Assembly (NCBI GenBank): GCA_023228985.1
Contig: JALOAC010000003.1
Coordinates: 1-64,000 of the forward strand
Source: Thiopseudomonas sp.
GTDB lineage: Bacteria; Pseudomonadota; Gammaproteobacteria; Pseudomonadales; Pseudomonadaceae
Reading direction: 5' to 3'
Length of the DNA: 64,000 nt
This document shows, in pieces, positions 9,591 through 18,427 of this stretch; within the stretch, counting starts at the first letter, position 1; each line of letters starts with the position of its first letter. The notes below the pieces were generated by a model. The model saw only the letters and a program-made list of their open reading frames with translations, made no database searches and was not told the origin of the DNA. Made by a program: the position numbers and the translations under genes.

Positions 9591-10301
9591 ATGATTTTGC
9601 TGATTTCAGATTTACATCTGCACGAAAAACGCCCTGATATCACCCAGGCGTTTTTGGCTTTTCTGAATACGTATGCATGCAAGGCTGAGCAGCTTTATAT
9701 TTTAGGTGACTTTTTTGACGTCTGGATTGGTGATGACGCCATGAGCGAGTTTCACCAACACATCGCCGAAGCGCTACGTAAAGTAACCGAGCAAGGTGTG
9801 CAGATACATCTAATGCACGGCAATCGGGATTTTCTAATTGGCCAGCGTTTTTGCCAACTGGCAGACTGCCAGCTTTTAAATGACCCCAGCCTCATTCAGG
9901 CCAACGGCGAAAGCATCCTACTGATGCATGGTGATTCACTCTGCACCAGCGACACGGGCTACCAACGCATGAAACGCCTGCTACGCAACCCCATCAGCCT
10001 ATTTATCCTACGCCACCTGCCCCTCAAAACCCGTCAACGCATCGCTGGAGATCTGCGCCAACAAAGCCGCAGCCGCACCGCCATGAAAGCCAACGACATC
10101 ACCGACGTCAGCCCTGAAGCCGTTGAACAGGCTATGCGCCGATATCAAGTGCGTACTCTCATCCACGGCCACACCCACCGCCCCGCTACTCACCCACTGT
10201 CACAGGGACAGCGCATCGTCCTAGGCGACTGGGACAACCAAGGCTGGTACGTGCAAATAGATGAGCAGGGTATCGAGTTAAAAGCACTGCCCTTTGCTTA
10301 A
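9591..10301 (+). CDS. lpxH: UDP-2,3-diacylglucosamine diphosphatase
   Basis: A lipid A pathway enzyme that hydrolyses UDP-2,3-diacylglucosamine to lipid X and UMP. It is a calcineurin-like Mn-dependent phosphoesterase. Metal motifs in order are [12 protein letters not shown] (near residues 5-16), [30 protein letters not shown] and HGHTHRPA. I chose the ATG at 9591, since LpxH proteins begin just before the SDLHL motif. An in-frame TTG at 9573 would add six residues. At 236 aa it matches the family. Confidence 0.96.
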   Translation: MILLISDLHLHEKRPDITQAFLAFLNTYACKAEQLYILGDFFDVWIGDDAMSEFHQHIAEALRKVTEQGVQIHLMHGNRDFLIGQRFCQLADCQLLNDPSLIQANGESILLMHGDSLCTSDTGYQRMKRLLRNPISLFILRHLPLKTRQRIAGDLRQQSRSRTAMKANDITDVSPEAVEQAMRRYQVRTLIHGHTHRPATHPLSQGQRIVLGDWDNQGWYVQIDEQGIELKALPFA

Positions 10302-10548
10302 CGCCTCGCGGCAGCTTTCGTAGGAGCGCAAATTTTGCACAATCATCGGTAGGAGCTGGCCATGCCTGCGACAGTGTGTTTGGCGGTGCGGTGTTGGCGG
10401 GTGTGGTCTGTGGTCGGATGCATGGCATCCTCCTACCGTGCGGTTGTGATTTTCCGGCGGTGTTTGAGTTGGATTTAGAGTTCGTATCGCCCAGAAGCTG
10501 GCCTCCACAAGAGCCGTGTGGAACGCACACCATTAATAGGTGCGTGGT
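10302..10548. repeat. Repeat-filled gap after lpxH
   Basis: No gene is seen. The stretch holds a degenerate C module (about 10320-10345), an inverted A module (10349-10436) and an inverted B module (about 10447-10512). A and B are joined in the same relative order as in the 2.4-2.7 kb pair, but on the opposite strand. Confidence 0.7.
10349..10436 (-). repeat. A-type repeat, copy 4 (inverted)
   Basis: The ends GTAGGAG and CTCCTAC and the GGATGC-ATG-GCATCC hairpin are conserved. The middle is the most diverged of the full-length copies. Confidence 0.7.
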
Positions 10549-11502
10549 CTATTGAAGGGCTACTGTATTAACAGCCCTGACTTTACCATTACTATTTAAA
10601 ACCTCCTCAAGCTTACCCAAAGAAACCATACGCTTTTCTTTGCTCATTTTAGCGATGTTAGTCAGTTTCCAGCGGACTGCAGGGAGGTTTTTTATATGGT
10701 CAAACGGCAAAGCATCCCAGGCTGGTGCTAATAAATACAGGCTATACAGAAACTGCTTCTCACTCTCTGTAAAACCAGTTAGCAAAGTGCGTAACGCCAA
10801 CTCAGCTGCGTGCTGCAATTCATTTTCAGACGTTTGGCGCAACGTCATGCCTAAAAACTCACCTTTAAAGACCGAGCTGATTGACCGCCACTTAGGTTCT
10901 AAAATCTCTTCCATCGGTCTTGGGTGGCTCATGAGGTACACCAAAAAAGCATGTCTAATTGCATCGGTAATACCTTCATTTTCGAGCAGCAACATCACAT
11001 CAAAAAAATCCCGTGGGTGCTAGCGATCAAAAGTAGCACAAAGCTTGCCGGCATAAAGGTCCTCCAGAGCGACCACGGGTATTTCAGCAAAACCAAACTC
11101 ACGCTCCACGGCTTCACTCACAGCTCTTAATTCAACAGGAAAAACCGTACCGCGCAGCACTGGGGATAGCTCAACCTGTACAGAAATGCCAGCCTGATTT
11201 ATCACTAAGCGTAAAGCATCTGCCCTATCCACATAGCTTTTAAAAATATGCGTTGCAGGCAAAGCACGCAAAACACTCTCAGCAATCCGATCCAATGCCT
11301 GCTTGATCACACTTAACGCCGTCTCCCTATCCGCATCGGGTACGTAAACCAAATCAACATCTACAGAAAGTCGTGGAAAATCACGCACAAATAAGTTAAT
11401 AGCCGTGCCACTTTTAAGAGCAAAGCATTTCTCTTGTGCAATAAAAGGCAATATGCGTAACAGCAGTACTACCTGCAGGTGATAAGGGCTATTTCTATCC
11501 AT
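10549..11502 (-). pseudogene. AbiEii-type nucleotidyltransferase toxin interrupted by an amber codon
   Basis: AbiEii toxins are nucleotidyltransferase-fold proteins of the AbiE toxin-antitoxin/phage-abortive system. The frame starts at 11502 (MDRNSPYHLQVV), overlapping the end of the abiEi-type gene by 8 bases (ATGGATAG). It has the core motifs FALKSGTAINLF and RLSVDVDLVY, then LEDLYAGKLCATFDR. A TAG at 11020-11022 follows, after which the same frame continues with HPRDFFDVMLLLENEGI to the natural stop at 10549. Family members normally have Gln at this point (DRQHPRD), so one CAG-to-TAG change explains the break. The upstream 160 residues keep the nucleotidyltransferase motifs. The toxin is probably inactive unless the stop is suppressed. 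Confidence 0.85.
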
Positions 11503-12271
11503 GAAATATCTCCGGTACAGTGATGTTATAGGTGGTGTCGAGCTTACCATCAGCCACTATGCTGCGCTTGCCTGCGCCTAAGTCGTAGTCCTCTGCGTGT
11601 AGCTTTTGTCGCCAGGCATGCTGATAACGATCAGCAAAAAAGAAAAACAAGCGCTTTACTTGCACGTGCTTACACGACTTTAGTAACGAATCCAAACGCC
11701 TAGGCGATAAATTAACCAAGCCTTGCATGATGTTATCAGCCTGCTCAAAGCTGATAGTGCTGGGTACTAACGCCAACACCTCCAAAAACGCTTGCTCTGG
11801 CGAAGCTAACAGCCATTCACCCTGATGTATCGATATCGTTTTTAAACTGCCCGATTTCAGCAGTGCAGAGGTATCCCATATTCTAGTTGTGCTGTGCCAG
11901 TTAATACTCGTTGCAATCTTGAGTCTCCCTAACCAGCTCGGTACGGGCAATGGGCTATACAGCTCGATAACGGTGGAGAAGCTTATATAGTGCGCCAAAC
12001 CATGTTGAGCTAGCGCACTCAGCCCGCCGACATAGACGGGCCCATCAAGCACTCGATTTAAGGATGCCGATACACCTTGCCACGCAACAGGAACATCTGA
12101 ACGAGTATAAACACCGCGCGCCAACGGCATTAATTTAGCTGATTTCACTGCATTATCAAACGCATGCAAGGTTACACCCTGTGCAAGCAGCCATTGACGC
12201 GTCACAAATTGACCGTGAGGAACTAGAGTGAGCCAGTCGTCACGATTTTGCTGTAGGTTTGTAGCTGACAT
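11495..12271 (-). CDS. AbiEi-type antitoxin / autorepressor
   Basis: A 258-aa protein of the AbiEi antitoxin family, encoded directly upstream of and overlapping its AbiEii-type partner, the standard order for this system. Residues 15-60 (FVTRQWLLAQGVTLHAFDNAV..MPLARGVYTRSD) match the N-terminal winged helix. The rest (LSALAQHGLAHYI, SPEQAFLEVLALVP, DSLLKSCKHVQVKRLFFFFADRYQH cut short here) matches the AbiEi C-terminal domain. It looks intact while its toxin is broken. Two inverted repeats upstream (12290-12312 and 12363-12386) are candidate autoregulatory operators. Family assignment is from motifs and context. Confidence 0.85.
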   Translation of the reverse strand: MSATNLQQNRDDWLTLVPHGQFVTRQWLLAQGVTLHAFDNAVKSAKLMPLARGVYTRSDVPVAWQGVSASLNRVLDGPVYVGGLSALAQHGLAHYISFSTVIELYSPLPVPSWLGRLKIATSINWHSTTRIWDTSALLKSGSLKTISIHQGEWLLASPEQAFLEVLALVPSTISFEQADNIMQGLVNLSPRRLDSLLKSCKHVQVKRLFFFFADRYQHAWRQKLHAEDYDLGAGKRSIVADGKLDTTYNITVPEIFHG

Positions 12272-12289
12272 GGTTTATAACAACTCCAG

Positions 12290-12312
12290 TTTACGGCGAA
12301 AATCACCGTAAA
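12290..12312. promoter_or_regulatory. Inverted repeat 1 upstream of the abiEi-type gene
   Basis: TTTACGG and CCGTAAA are perfect inverted arms separated by 9 bases, about 20 bases before the antitoxin start. AbiEi proteins studied elsewhere repress their own promoters by binding inverted repeats. Use as an operator is inferred. Confidence 0.55.
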
Positions 12313-12362
12313 TATGAGGATAGATAAACCATAGCAAAGAATTGCGTTTAAATACAAGCGAA

Positions 12363-12386
12363 TTTACGGCGTTAATCGCCGTGAAA
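12363..12386. promoter_or_regulatory. Inverted repeat 2 upstream of the abiEi-type gene
   Basis: TTTACGGCG and CGCCGTGAA form near-perfect inverted arms around TTAAT. It shares the TTTACGG half-site with repeat 1, and the left half-sites lie 73 bases apart (about seven helical turns), which suits a cooperative repressor. Confidence 0.55.
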
Positions 12387-12784
12387 CAGATTATTTATAA
12401 ACCTCTTTTAAATATTTTTTGGTTTTGTTTGCCTAAGTGGGCGCAAGCTGCCGCTGAAACTGGCTGTTGGAGCGCAACTTTTGCGCGAATGGGATTTTCC
12501 GACGGTGTTTGAGGTGCCGCGTGGGCGGCTTCGACAGGCTCAGCCAACGGAAGTTTGCTGCCTGCCCCACCCAGTAGCCTGAGTCTGTCGAGGCAGGCTG
12601 GCCCCATAAGTGCCGCGCCAACCTTACGCACTGCGGCTCAAGAAGCTCAACCTTAATAATGGTTAATATGTTGATGCAATCACTGCAAAAACTCTGAAAC
12701 CGCCTGATGCCCGCACATCAGATCTATTATAGCTCGCTCAGTCTCAAGGACGATCCTGTAAAGCATGAAAAATACACAGCATTT
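12387..12784. repeat. Repeat-bearing gap upstream of the abiE locus
   Basis: About 400 bases with no credible gene. A C module (GTTGGAGCGCAACTTTTGCG) lies at 12465-12488, followed by a fragment of the B linker. At about 12528-12600 there is an inverted pair of the CTTCGACAGGCTCAG type. Nothing recognisable lies in 12640-12784. Confidence 0.55.
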
Positions 12785-13264
12785 CTAGGGGCCACAATAA
12801 AATTTCAATGCACTAACATCAGAATCAGGGCACATCACTGGAATTAGTTTGGCTCCGGCATAGTATAAATAACGTGTACGGTGACGACCGTTTGTGTACC
12901 CAATGTATATCCTGCGATGTCTTACAGCCACCTTAAAAAAACACCACTTTCGAACGTATTGAACAACACACTCGTCATTGAATGAGATAATCGGCATTTC
13001 CACTGGCTTTTCCAGTGGCCTAGGTGGTGCAAGAAATTGAAAGAACGCTTCACGCTCGCTAGGTTGCCAACACTCTACTGGAGCTATTACAAAATCCGGC
13101 CTATTCAGGTTGGAATAATGGATAAGTTTATCTGCGTCGACTTCTACAACCTTGTAATTCTTGCAGCCTGACCTACGGCGTAGAGCCACGCTTTGATATT
13201 CAGGATGATCTGCACCCAGCTGCACATGAAACAGCTCATCGTCTTGTGATATTATTTTTCTCAT
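12785..13264 (-). CDS. Uncharacterised protein with a ParB/Srx-like GRHRTRY motif
   Basis: A 159-aa protein that I cannot assign with confidence. Near residues 118-140 it reads IYIGYTNGRHRTRYLYYAGA followed by KLIPV, which resembles the G-x-HR-x-R motif and following strand of the ParB/sulfiredoxin fold. A similar motif occurs in plasmid fertility-inhibition proteins of the Osa/FiwA type, so that is the best guess. It has no signal peptide or membrane segment. It stands alone next to the AbiE locus in a patch of repeats, which suggests acquired DNA. Start: ATG at 13264; the upstream region is AT-rich. Confidence 0.55.
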   Translation of the reverse strand: MRKIISQDDELFHVQLGADHPEYQSVALRRRSGCKNYKVVEVDADKLIHYSNLNRPDFVIAPVECWQPSEREAFFQFLAPPRPLEKPVEMPIISFNDECVVQYVRKWCFFKVAVRHRRIYIGYTNGRHRTRYLYYAGAKLIPVMCPDSDVSALKFYCGP

Positions 13265-13785
13265 TTTAAACGCCGTAAGGATTATAATGAACGGGTAGGT
13301 AAAAAAGCCTTAATCTGTAAAAACAAGGCGTGTGTTGGTTGGTGTTTTGAGCATGCTGCTTTGCTCGCGTATTCGTGCTGTTTTTGCGTGAAATGTGACT
13401 TTTACAGTTATATATTTAAACTGAAAGCTGGCTAAAAGCCATCGCACTAAGGTATATGCCTGATAGCCAAGCTTGGGCTTCAGGCTAAAGTGCTGGGTCT
13501 GTATACAAAGTAAAATCCAGATCGGTCGCACCTGTGGGCTGGTCGCAGGTCGCGTAGGGTTTAGCTGTTTCTTCTAGCATAGGCAATTGTTCAGTCAGCA
13601 TTTAAGAGCGCTACCCGAGCCGTCCGCAGACTTGCTTGGACTCAATCAGTCGAACCGTTGTGCCATACCTTCGACAGGCTCAGGCTACGTGGGGGGGCGG
13701 TGGCTGTGCTACCGAAGTTAGCCTATCGAAACCTAGGTTGCGTGATGGAGTCTGGTTAGGGATGGCTTTTCCGGTGGTGTGGAGC
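13265..13785. other. Gene-poor stretch between the orphan gene and the porin
   Basis: About 520 bases. A weak 73-codon frame lies at 13310-13531 on the minus strand. A CCTTCGACAGGCTCAG repeat starts at about 13668, and a run of seven G follows near 13691. No RNA gene or mobile-element protein is recognised. Confidence 0.5.
13310..13531 (-). CDS. Possible small protein, unassigned
   Basis: A 73-codon frame with a GTG start and no convincing ribosome site. The product would be basic, with a hydrophobic N-terminal stretch (IWILLC) and no known motif. I list it only because it is the sole frame in a 500-base gap. It could be accidental. Confidence 0.2.
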   Translation of the reverse strand: MRPIWILLCIQTQHFSLKPKLGYQAYTLVRWLLASFQFKYITVKVTFHAKTARIREQSSMLKTPTNTRLVFTD

Positions 13786-13815
13786 AAAAAAACCCAGCCG
13801 AAGCTGGGTTTTTTA
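13786..13815 (-). terminator. Terminator after the porin gene
   Basis: AACCCAGC-CGAA-GCTGGGTT is a perfect 8-bp stem with a tetraloop. It has an A run on the left (the U tract for the minus strand) and T's on the right, so it can work in both directions. Confidence 0.9.
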
Positions 13816-13837
13816 TGTTTAAGCTAAGACGCAGTGA

Positions 13838-15082
13838 TTAAAATGCGTATTTAGCTTGTACGCGGAAGGCTGTACCTTTGTCAGCAAGCATTCCTTCATG
13901 AGTTTCACCTGAACCGTAGGCTAAACCATCAACACGGTCGTTAACACCATTATGCGCGCGCACTCTGGCGTACTGCATTTCGGCGCCCCACTCGATGCCG
14001 TTGTCAGCCTGGTAGAAAGCGTTTACCCAAAGACGGCTGGCTTTACCAGATTTATTTTTAGTGGTGCCAGTGCCATTTTTAGCAGGGGTGTACTTTGAAA
14101 TTGCGTTTTTGTCCCACTTACTGGTTTCAATCGCAAAGTTAGTGCGCAGCTTCTCGTTGATGCGGTAGGTTAGCGCCGCTGAAGCGTGGGTACCCTTAGC
14201 TAAGTCTGCGGAATATGCTGCAGTGTCCAATTTATCAGGGTTGTCGGCTTTAAGTGTACCACTTGGCAAGGTACCCAATTTCTTATGGGTTGCACCATGG
14301 TTATGAGTCAAACCTAGCTTTAAGGTGGCATCACCCATAGGAATAGCTGTACCTACAGTAAAGCGAGTGAAGCGCTTGTCTTTACCGCTTTGCTTAGGAT
14401 CACCTAGCGCACCGCTATTAACTGATTTTTTGTTTACCGCGTAGTTAGTGACTGCAGTAAATACTTTGATGCCGCTGAAGTTGCCTTCGAAGTTAGCTGT
14501 CACTGCAGGTGCTGGGCTTTTTTGTGCTCTTGCACTACTTTTTTTACCGTTATCGTCTGTTCTCTCAGATTTGCTGGAGTTTTGACCTTCGATGGACACA
14601 CCAAAGCTCATGCTGTCGTCTAGCTTGAACTTTTTACCTAGCAGCAGGTTACGCGGCGCGTATACTTGATAGCTTACGAGTGAGTTGCCAGTGGTGTCGA
14701 TGGTTTCTGCTAACGCAACCAAGTTAGTGCCAAATGACCAAGTGTGACCACCTACCCAGCCGTCTTCAGTGGCAAAGTATGCGTGACGTAAGGTGCTGTT
14801 TTGTAGTCTTTGCTCCCAGAAGAAGGTGGTGCCAATTTCTTTGTTGGTGTAGCTGACGTTAATACGTGAGTTACCCGCATCGAAGTCGCTGTTGAACTTG
14901 TCGTTTACAGCTGAACGGCTGTCACCAGTTTTTGACCAAGAAGCGATAGCGGATACGTAACCACCGATGGCTAGCTTGTGCTCGCTGGTGTCTACTACTG
15001 TGTACGCCTGAGCTGAGTTTGCTGCTACAGCTAGTGCGAGTGGCAGGGCTAATGTGCCTGCGATTTTTGTGTACAATTTCAT
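13838..15082 (-). CDS. Outer-membrane porin, DcaP-like beta-barrel
   Basis: A 414-aa precursor with a classic signal peptide (MKLYTKIAGTLALPLALAVA, cleaved after NSAQA). The mature protein has alternating amphipathic strands and ends in a C-terminal phenylalanine (AKYAF), the BAM recognition signal. The start of the barrel (KLAIGGYVSAIASWS), the segment LRHAYFATEDGWVGGHTWSFG and the low-cysteine composition resemble the DcaP trimeric porin family rather than OprD. The substrate is unknown; DcaP relatives favour dicarboxylates. The ATG at 15082 is used; in-frame GTG/ATG codons at 15094 and 15091 lie too close to the AAAGG site. It is a single gene with its own terminator. Confidence 0.8.
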   Translation of the reverse strand: MKLYTKIAGTLALPLALAVAANSAQAYTVVDTSEHKLAIGGYVSAIASWSKTGDSRSAVNDKFNSDFDAGNSRINVSYTNKEIGTTFFWEQRLQNSTLRHAYFATEDGWVGGHTWSFGTNLVALAETIDTTGNSLVSYQVYAPRNLLLGKKFKLDDSMSFGVSIEGQNSSKSERTDDNGKKSSARAQKSPAPAVTANFEGNFSGIKVFTAVTNYAVNKKSVNSGALGDPKQSGKDKRFTRFTVGTAIPMGDATLKLGLTHNHGATHKKLGTLPSGTLKADNPDKLDTAAYSADLAKGTHASAALTYRINEKLRTNFAIETSKWDKNAISKYTPAKNGTGTTKNKSGKASRLWVNAFYQADNGIEWGAEMQYARVRAHNGVNDRVDGLAYGSGETHEGMLADKGTAFRVQAKYAF

Positions 15083-15283
15083 GATGAGCATCACCTTTTA
15101 AATTATTCGAATTAATTCGTTAGCTAATAGCGGTTCAGTTGGCTCGTCACCGCTAGATGCGAGACTGCATGCTTTTTAGATGCTTGTCAACGCTCAAGAA
15201 GCTAAGCTTAGTACGAAGGTATGACAAAAACGCTGCTTATTTGCAGTTTTTTTCATCTGGCGCGCTGAACTTTGCCGAAATGT

Positions 15284-16615
15284 TCAGGTCTGGTTTGACC
15301 CGCCGGTCATTTCTTTGGCCATGTGACTGGCGTAGTTGTCGGTCATGCCACCTATATAGTCAATGATGCGCAGAAAGGATTGGTAAAGCGACCAGTGGGC
15401 TTGTGGCGCGCTGTTACCGAGCAAATCGAAGATTCTGCGATTTTTAAACGAAAGCGCTCGTCCGCTATGAAACTCAACCACAGCTCCACAGAACGCCTCA
15501 AGCAATGTTTCGAGGGTGGTATAGGCGCCTATTTCATGCAGGGTTTTGCGTTTGTCTTGAAATATTCTTTCGCGCGCTAGCTGTTTGGCATTGAGGATGC
15601 AGCTTTTGGCGGGGTCTTGCATGTGCTCGACTAAATCGCCCTGTAACTGACCCTTGAGTAACTGCGTTTGGTTTTGCACAAAGGTGTGCGCTGCTGCTTG
15701 GGTGAGGTGCTCTATCGCTTTGCCACGCAGGATTGCCAATTTGCGGCGACGCGAGTCATTGATACCGAGCTGGCGGTAGGTTTCTGGCAGGTCATCACCG
15801 ACGAGGTTGAGTAATAGCTCCTCGACTTCGCTGTAGTCGAGTAGGTTCATTTCGATGCCGTCTTCTAGATCGATTAATCCGTAACAAATGTCATCGGCAG
15901 CTTCGACCAGATACACCAAGGGGTGGCGCGCCCAGCGTTGTGGGCCGAGTTGTGGTAAGCCTAGTTTTTCAGCGATGCTTTCTAGGATGGCTAATTCGCT
16001 TTGGTAGCAGCCGAATTTTTGCGCTTTGTTGCCGGTTTGGCTGATTTGCTGGGCGGTCCAGGGGTATTTTAAGAAGGCGCCCATGGTGGCGTAGGTTAGG
16101 CGCATGCCGCCGTCGAACTGGTGGTATTCCAGTTGGGTAAGGACGCGAAAGCCTTGGGCGTTGCCTTCAAAGTTGAGGAAATCGGCTTGTTCGGCGCTGC
16201 TCATGCTATCAAGCCAGCCGCGCTCTAGTGCGTCGCGGAACCAGTGGCGCACGGCGTCTTCACCGGAATGCCCGAAGGGTGGGTTGCCTATGTCGTGGGC
16301 CAGGCAGGCGGATTGGACGATCATGCCCAGATCGCTGGGTTCGCTCCAGTTGGGCATCTGCTCGCGCAGCATTTCTGCGACGAGCATGCCGAGGGAGCGG
16401 CCTACGCAACTGACTTCCAGTGAGTGGGTGAGCCTTGTATGAATAAGGTCATTGCTGGAGACGGGGTGGACTTGGGTTTTGCGCCCAAGTCGTCGAAACG
16501 CGCCGGAGAAAATCACACGATCGTGGTCTTTGTGAAACGGACTGCGCGCGATTTCTTCGGCGCTGTGGGTGAGTTTGCCTAAGCGTTCACGGGTTAAAAG
16601 ACTGTGCCAATCCAT
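15284..16615 (-). CDS. dgt: Deoxyguanosinetriphosphate triphosphohydrolase-like protein
   Basis: An HD-domain dNTP triphosphohydrolase of 443 aa that releases tripolyphosphate from dGTP or other dNTPs and so limits dNTP pools. The N-terminal [16 protein letters not shown] and [13 protein letters not shown] motifs are present. The metal site is visible as the histidine in THSLEV, the HD pair in [18 protein letters not shown], and the late aspartate in [17 protein letters not shown]. Length and motifs match the long Dgt subgroup common in Pseudomonas. It is a single-gene unit between a porin and a repeat island. Confidence 0.93.
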   Translation of the reverse strand: MDWHSLLTRERLGKLTHSAEEIARSPFHKDHDRVIFSGAFRRLGRKTQVHPVSSNDLIHTRLTHSLEVSCVGRSLGMLVAEMLREQMPNWSEPSDLGMIVQSACLAHDIGNPPFGHSGEDAVRHWFRDALERGWLDSMSSAEQADFLNFEGNAQGFRVLTQLEYHQFDGGMRLTYATMGAFLKYPWTAQQISQTGNKAQKFGCYQSELAILESIAEKLGLPQLGPQRWARHPLVYLVEAADDICYGLIDLEDGIEMNLLDYSEVEELLLNLVGDDLPETYRQLGINDSRRRKLAILRGKAIEHLTQAAAHTFVQNQTQLLKGQLQGDLVEHMQDPAKSCILNAKQLARERIFQDKRKTLHEIGAYTTLETLLEAFCGAVVEFHSGRALSFKNRRIFDLLGNSAPQAHWSLYQSFLRIIDYIGGMTDNYASHMAKEMTGGSNQT

Positions 16616-16822
16616 AGGTGCTCTTTGTTAGGTGTGTTTTAGATGTTGGAATTATAGCAGTTCTGTGGCGTTCCTAGTGTTGGAGCGTGGCTTCTGGGTG
16701 GGGTGTAAGGCTAACTCAGGTGCTGGCGGCAGGTTCTAATCGCGCAAGAGTTGCGCTCCCACAGAGGCACTCCCACAGTAAAAAAGCAGTTGGTGCGTTG
16801 CCGATCTTTGGGCGCGGCTCTT

Positions 16823-16914
16823 GTACGAGGATGCCATGCATCCGAACCGCGGATTACGCTTGCAAACACAGCGCTGTTTGGCGTATCGCTGTCGCAGGCA
16901 TGGCCTGCTCCTAC
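16823..16914 (+). repeat. A-type repeat, copy 5
   Basis: A full-length A module. With the following 100 bases it forms a 192-base composite (to 17014) that matches 2640-2830. Confidence 0.78.
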
Positions 16915-17240
16915 CAAAAATATGCTGTTTTTTCTGGGTTTTGGGTGAGCTGGAACCACTCGCGCCATGGCTGCAAAGAAGCACAATGCCGTGTGGGACC
17001 TGACTTGTCAGGGAAGCAATATTTGCCTGTTGCACTAAGCCAGAATTTAACCAAAAGCACTGTCCGCACTTAAAAGCAAACCAGTATTTGCCTGTTGTAC
17101 TAAGCCAAACTCCTTACTCAGATTTAAAAGCAAAAAGCTTCCCCGACAAGTCGGGTCCCACAAGAGCCAGCGTTTAAGCTACGCACCGCCTGATAATCCT
17201 TCGCGCAAAAGTTACGCCCCAACAGGAGTTTGTTGCGTGT

Positions 17241-17331
17241 GTACAAGGATGCCATGCATCCGACCGCGGATTACGCTTGCAAACACAGCGCTGCTTGGCG
17301 TATCGCTGTCGCAGGCATGGCCTGCTCCTAC
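17241..17331 (+). repeat. A-type repeat, copy 6
   Basis: A full-length A module ending in CTCCTAC, 418 bases after copy 5 and in the same orientation. It lacks the extended right flank of copies 2 and 5. Confidence 0.78.
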
Positions 17332-17370
17332 AGTTCCAATCGTGCAAGAGTTGCGTTTCAACTAGGGTTT

Positions 17371-18420
17371 TTAGGGTTCGGTGGTGTTTAGCCAGTCTTG
17401 CCAGTTGCGGATTTCTTTGCGGCTGGCGCCGGCTTTGGCGGCGGCTTGTAGGGCTTGTTTGGCTTGCGGCCAGAGTTCTTGTTCGCTGGCTAGTTGTACC
17501 ACGGTTAGCCAGTGTTTGGCTTGTTGGCTTTGTTCGGCCAGGCGCTGATAGTGCGCCAAGGCCAAGCTGCGTTCGCGTGATTGCCATTGTAGCTGTGCCA
17601 AGCGTTCTTGGCGGGCGGTGGTTTTGGTTAAGCGCCCTTGTTGCATCAGCTCGTTTAACAGCCGTGCGCCCTGCCATGGCTGCTCCGCGGCGCTGGCTAA
17701 AGCCACTAGCTGATCCAAATCCGCCTCGCTAAATGCCAATCCTTGTTGATGGGCCGTGCGCAAGGTGGCAAAGGCTTGTGCATAGTTACCACTCATTTGC
17801 TGCAAAGCAGCCAACTGTCGCCACTGTGCTACTTGCTGTGGATGGCGCGTCAATAGCTGTTTTTGCCATTTTTGCGCTGCTGGAAAACGGCGTAACTCAG
17901 CATTGGCGGCGACCATAAAATTCAACCACTGATCACTAATCACGCTTTGCTTAGCCAGATAGCGTTCCGCCAAAGGCAAGGCTTGGTCGTAACGTCCGAG
18001 CATTTGCCAGTTGTATATACGTAACTCCAAGCTTTCTTGGCTGTCTAGCACCTGCTCTAAATAGGCTAACGCCTGCTTGGGGCGTTCTAACTGGGTATTT
18101 AACTTAGCCAGACTCAGCGCATCTTCCTGACGTTGCTCATCGGTCAACTGACCACTTTTATACGCCTGCTCTAGCAGCTGCACGGCATGACCTATGTGAT
18201 TTTTTTGCCAAACCACATAGCCGTGGGTACGCCAAATTAAGGCTTCTGCATAGCTGCCCTTTTCGGGCTGGAGTTGTCTGAGTAGTTGTTCGGCTTTGTT
18301 GAACTCGCCCCGCTCTTGCGCGCTTTGGGCAGCCTGCAGAGCACGCAGGGTTTTAATGTCTATCGTCTGCGCCAGAGCCAAGCTCGACAACAAGCAGCAA
18401 CATAAAACTAACCAACGCAT
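17371..18420 (-). CDS. Periplasmic TPR protein of the TonB2-type operon
   Basis: A 349-aa protein with a signal peptide (MRWLVLCCCLLSSLALA). Several tetratricopeptide-like helical pairs follow, for example AQSAQERGEFNKAEQLLRQL and the block from DQWLNFMVAANAELRRFPAA. The start at 18420 has GAGGTAA upstream; the longer frame to 18573 runs through the end of tonB and is rejected. It is the last gene of the operon, where Vibrio TonB2 clusters also carry a TPR gene. It is probably a periplasmic adaptor of the TonB complex. The role is inferred from context. Confidence 0.8.
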   Translation of the reverse strand: MRWLVLCCCLLSSLALAQTIDIKTLRALQAAQSAQERGEFNKAEQLLRQLQPEKGSYAEALIWRTHGYVVWQKNHIGHAVQLLEQAYKSGQLTDEQRQEDALSLAKLNTQLERPKQALAYLEQVLDSQESLELRIYNWQMLGRYDQALPLAERYLAKQSVISDQWLNFMVAANAELRRFPAAQKWQKQLLTRHPQQVAQWRQLAALQQMSGNYAQAFATLRTAHQQGLAFSEADLDQLVALASAAEQPWQGARLLNELMQQGRLTKTTARQERLAQLQWQSRERSLALAHYQRLAEQSQQAKHWLTVVQLASEQELWPQAKQALQAAAKAGASRKEIRNWQDWLNTTEP

Positions 18421-18427
18421 AGATACA

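Larger units (their letters stand above)
16616..17370. repeat. Repeat island between dgt and the TonB operon
   Basis: About 750 bases without a credible gene. It contains a diverged B module (16679-16735), inverted C (about 16744-16762), A copy 5 with its extended right flank (16823-17014), a D hairpin (about 16992-17014), two direct copies of a short CAGTATTTGCCTGTTG-like sequence near 17025 and 17083, an inverted D (about 17138-17162), inverted C (about 17202-17225), A copy 6 (17241-17331) and a last C fragment. Confidence 0.7.

Noticed and set aside
12395..12631. A 78-codon frame upstream of the abiE locus
   Set aside because: It lies over C and CTTCGACAGGCTCAG repeats and has no motif.
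13838..15082. OprD-family porin
   Set aside because: It lacks OprD hallmarks; the N-terminal strand order and LRHAYF/GHTWSFG segments are closer to DcaP-type porins.
17174..17732. Overlapping frames of 150-167 codons on both strands
   Set aside because: They run from the repeat island into the end of the TPR gene in other frames, with arginine/serine-rich nonsense composition.
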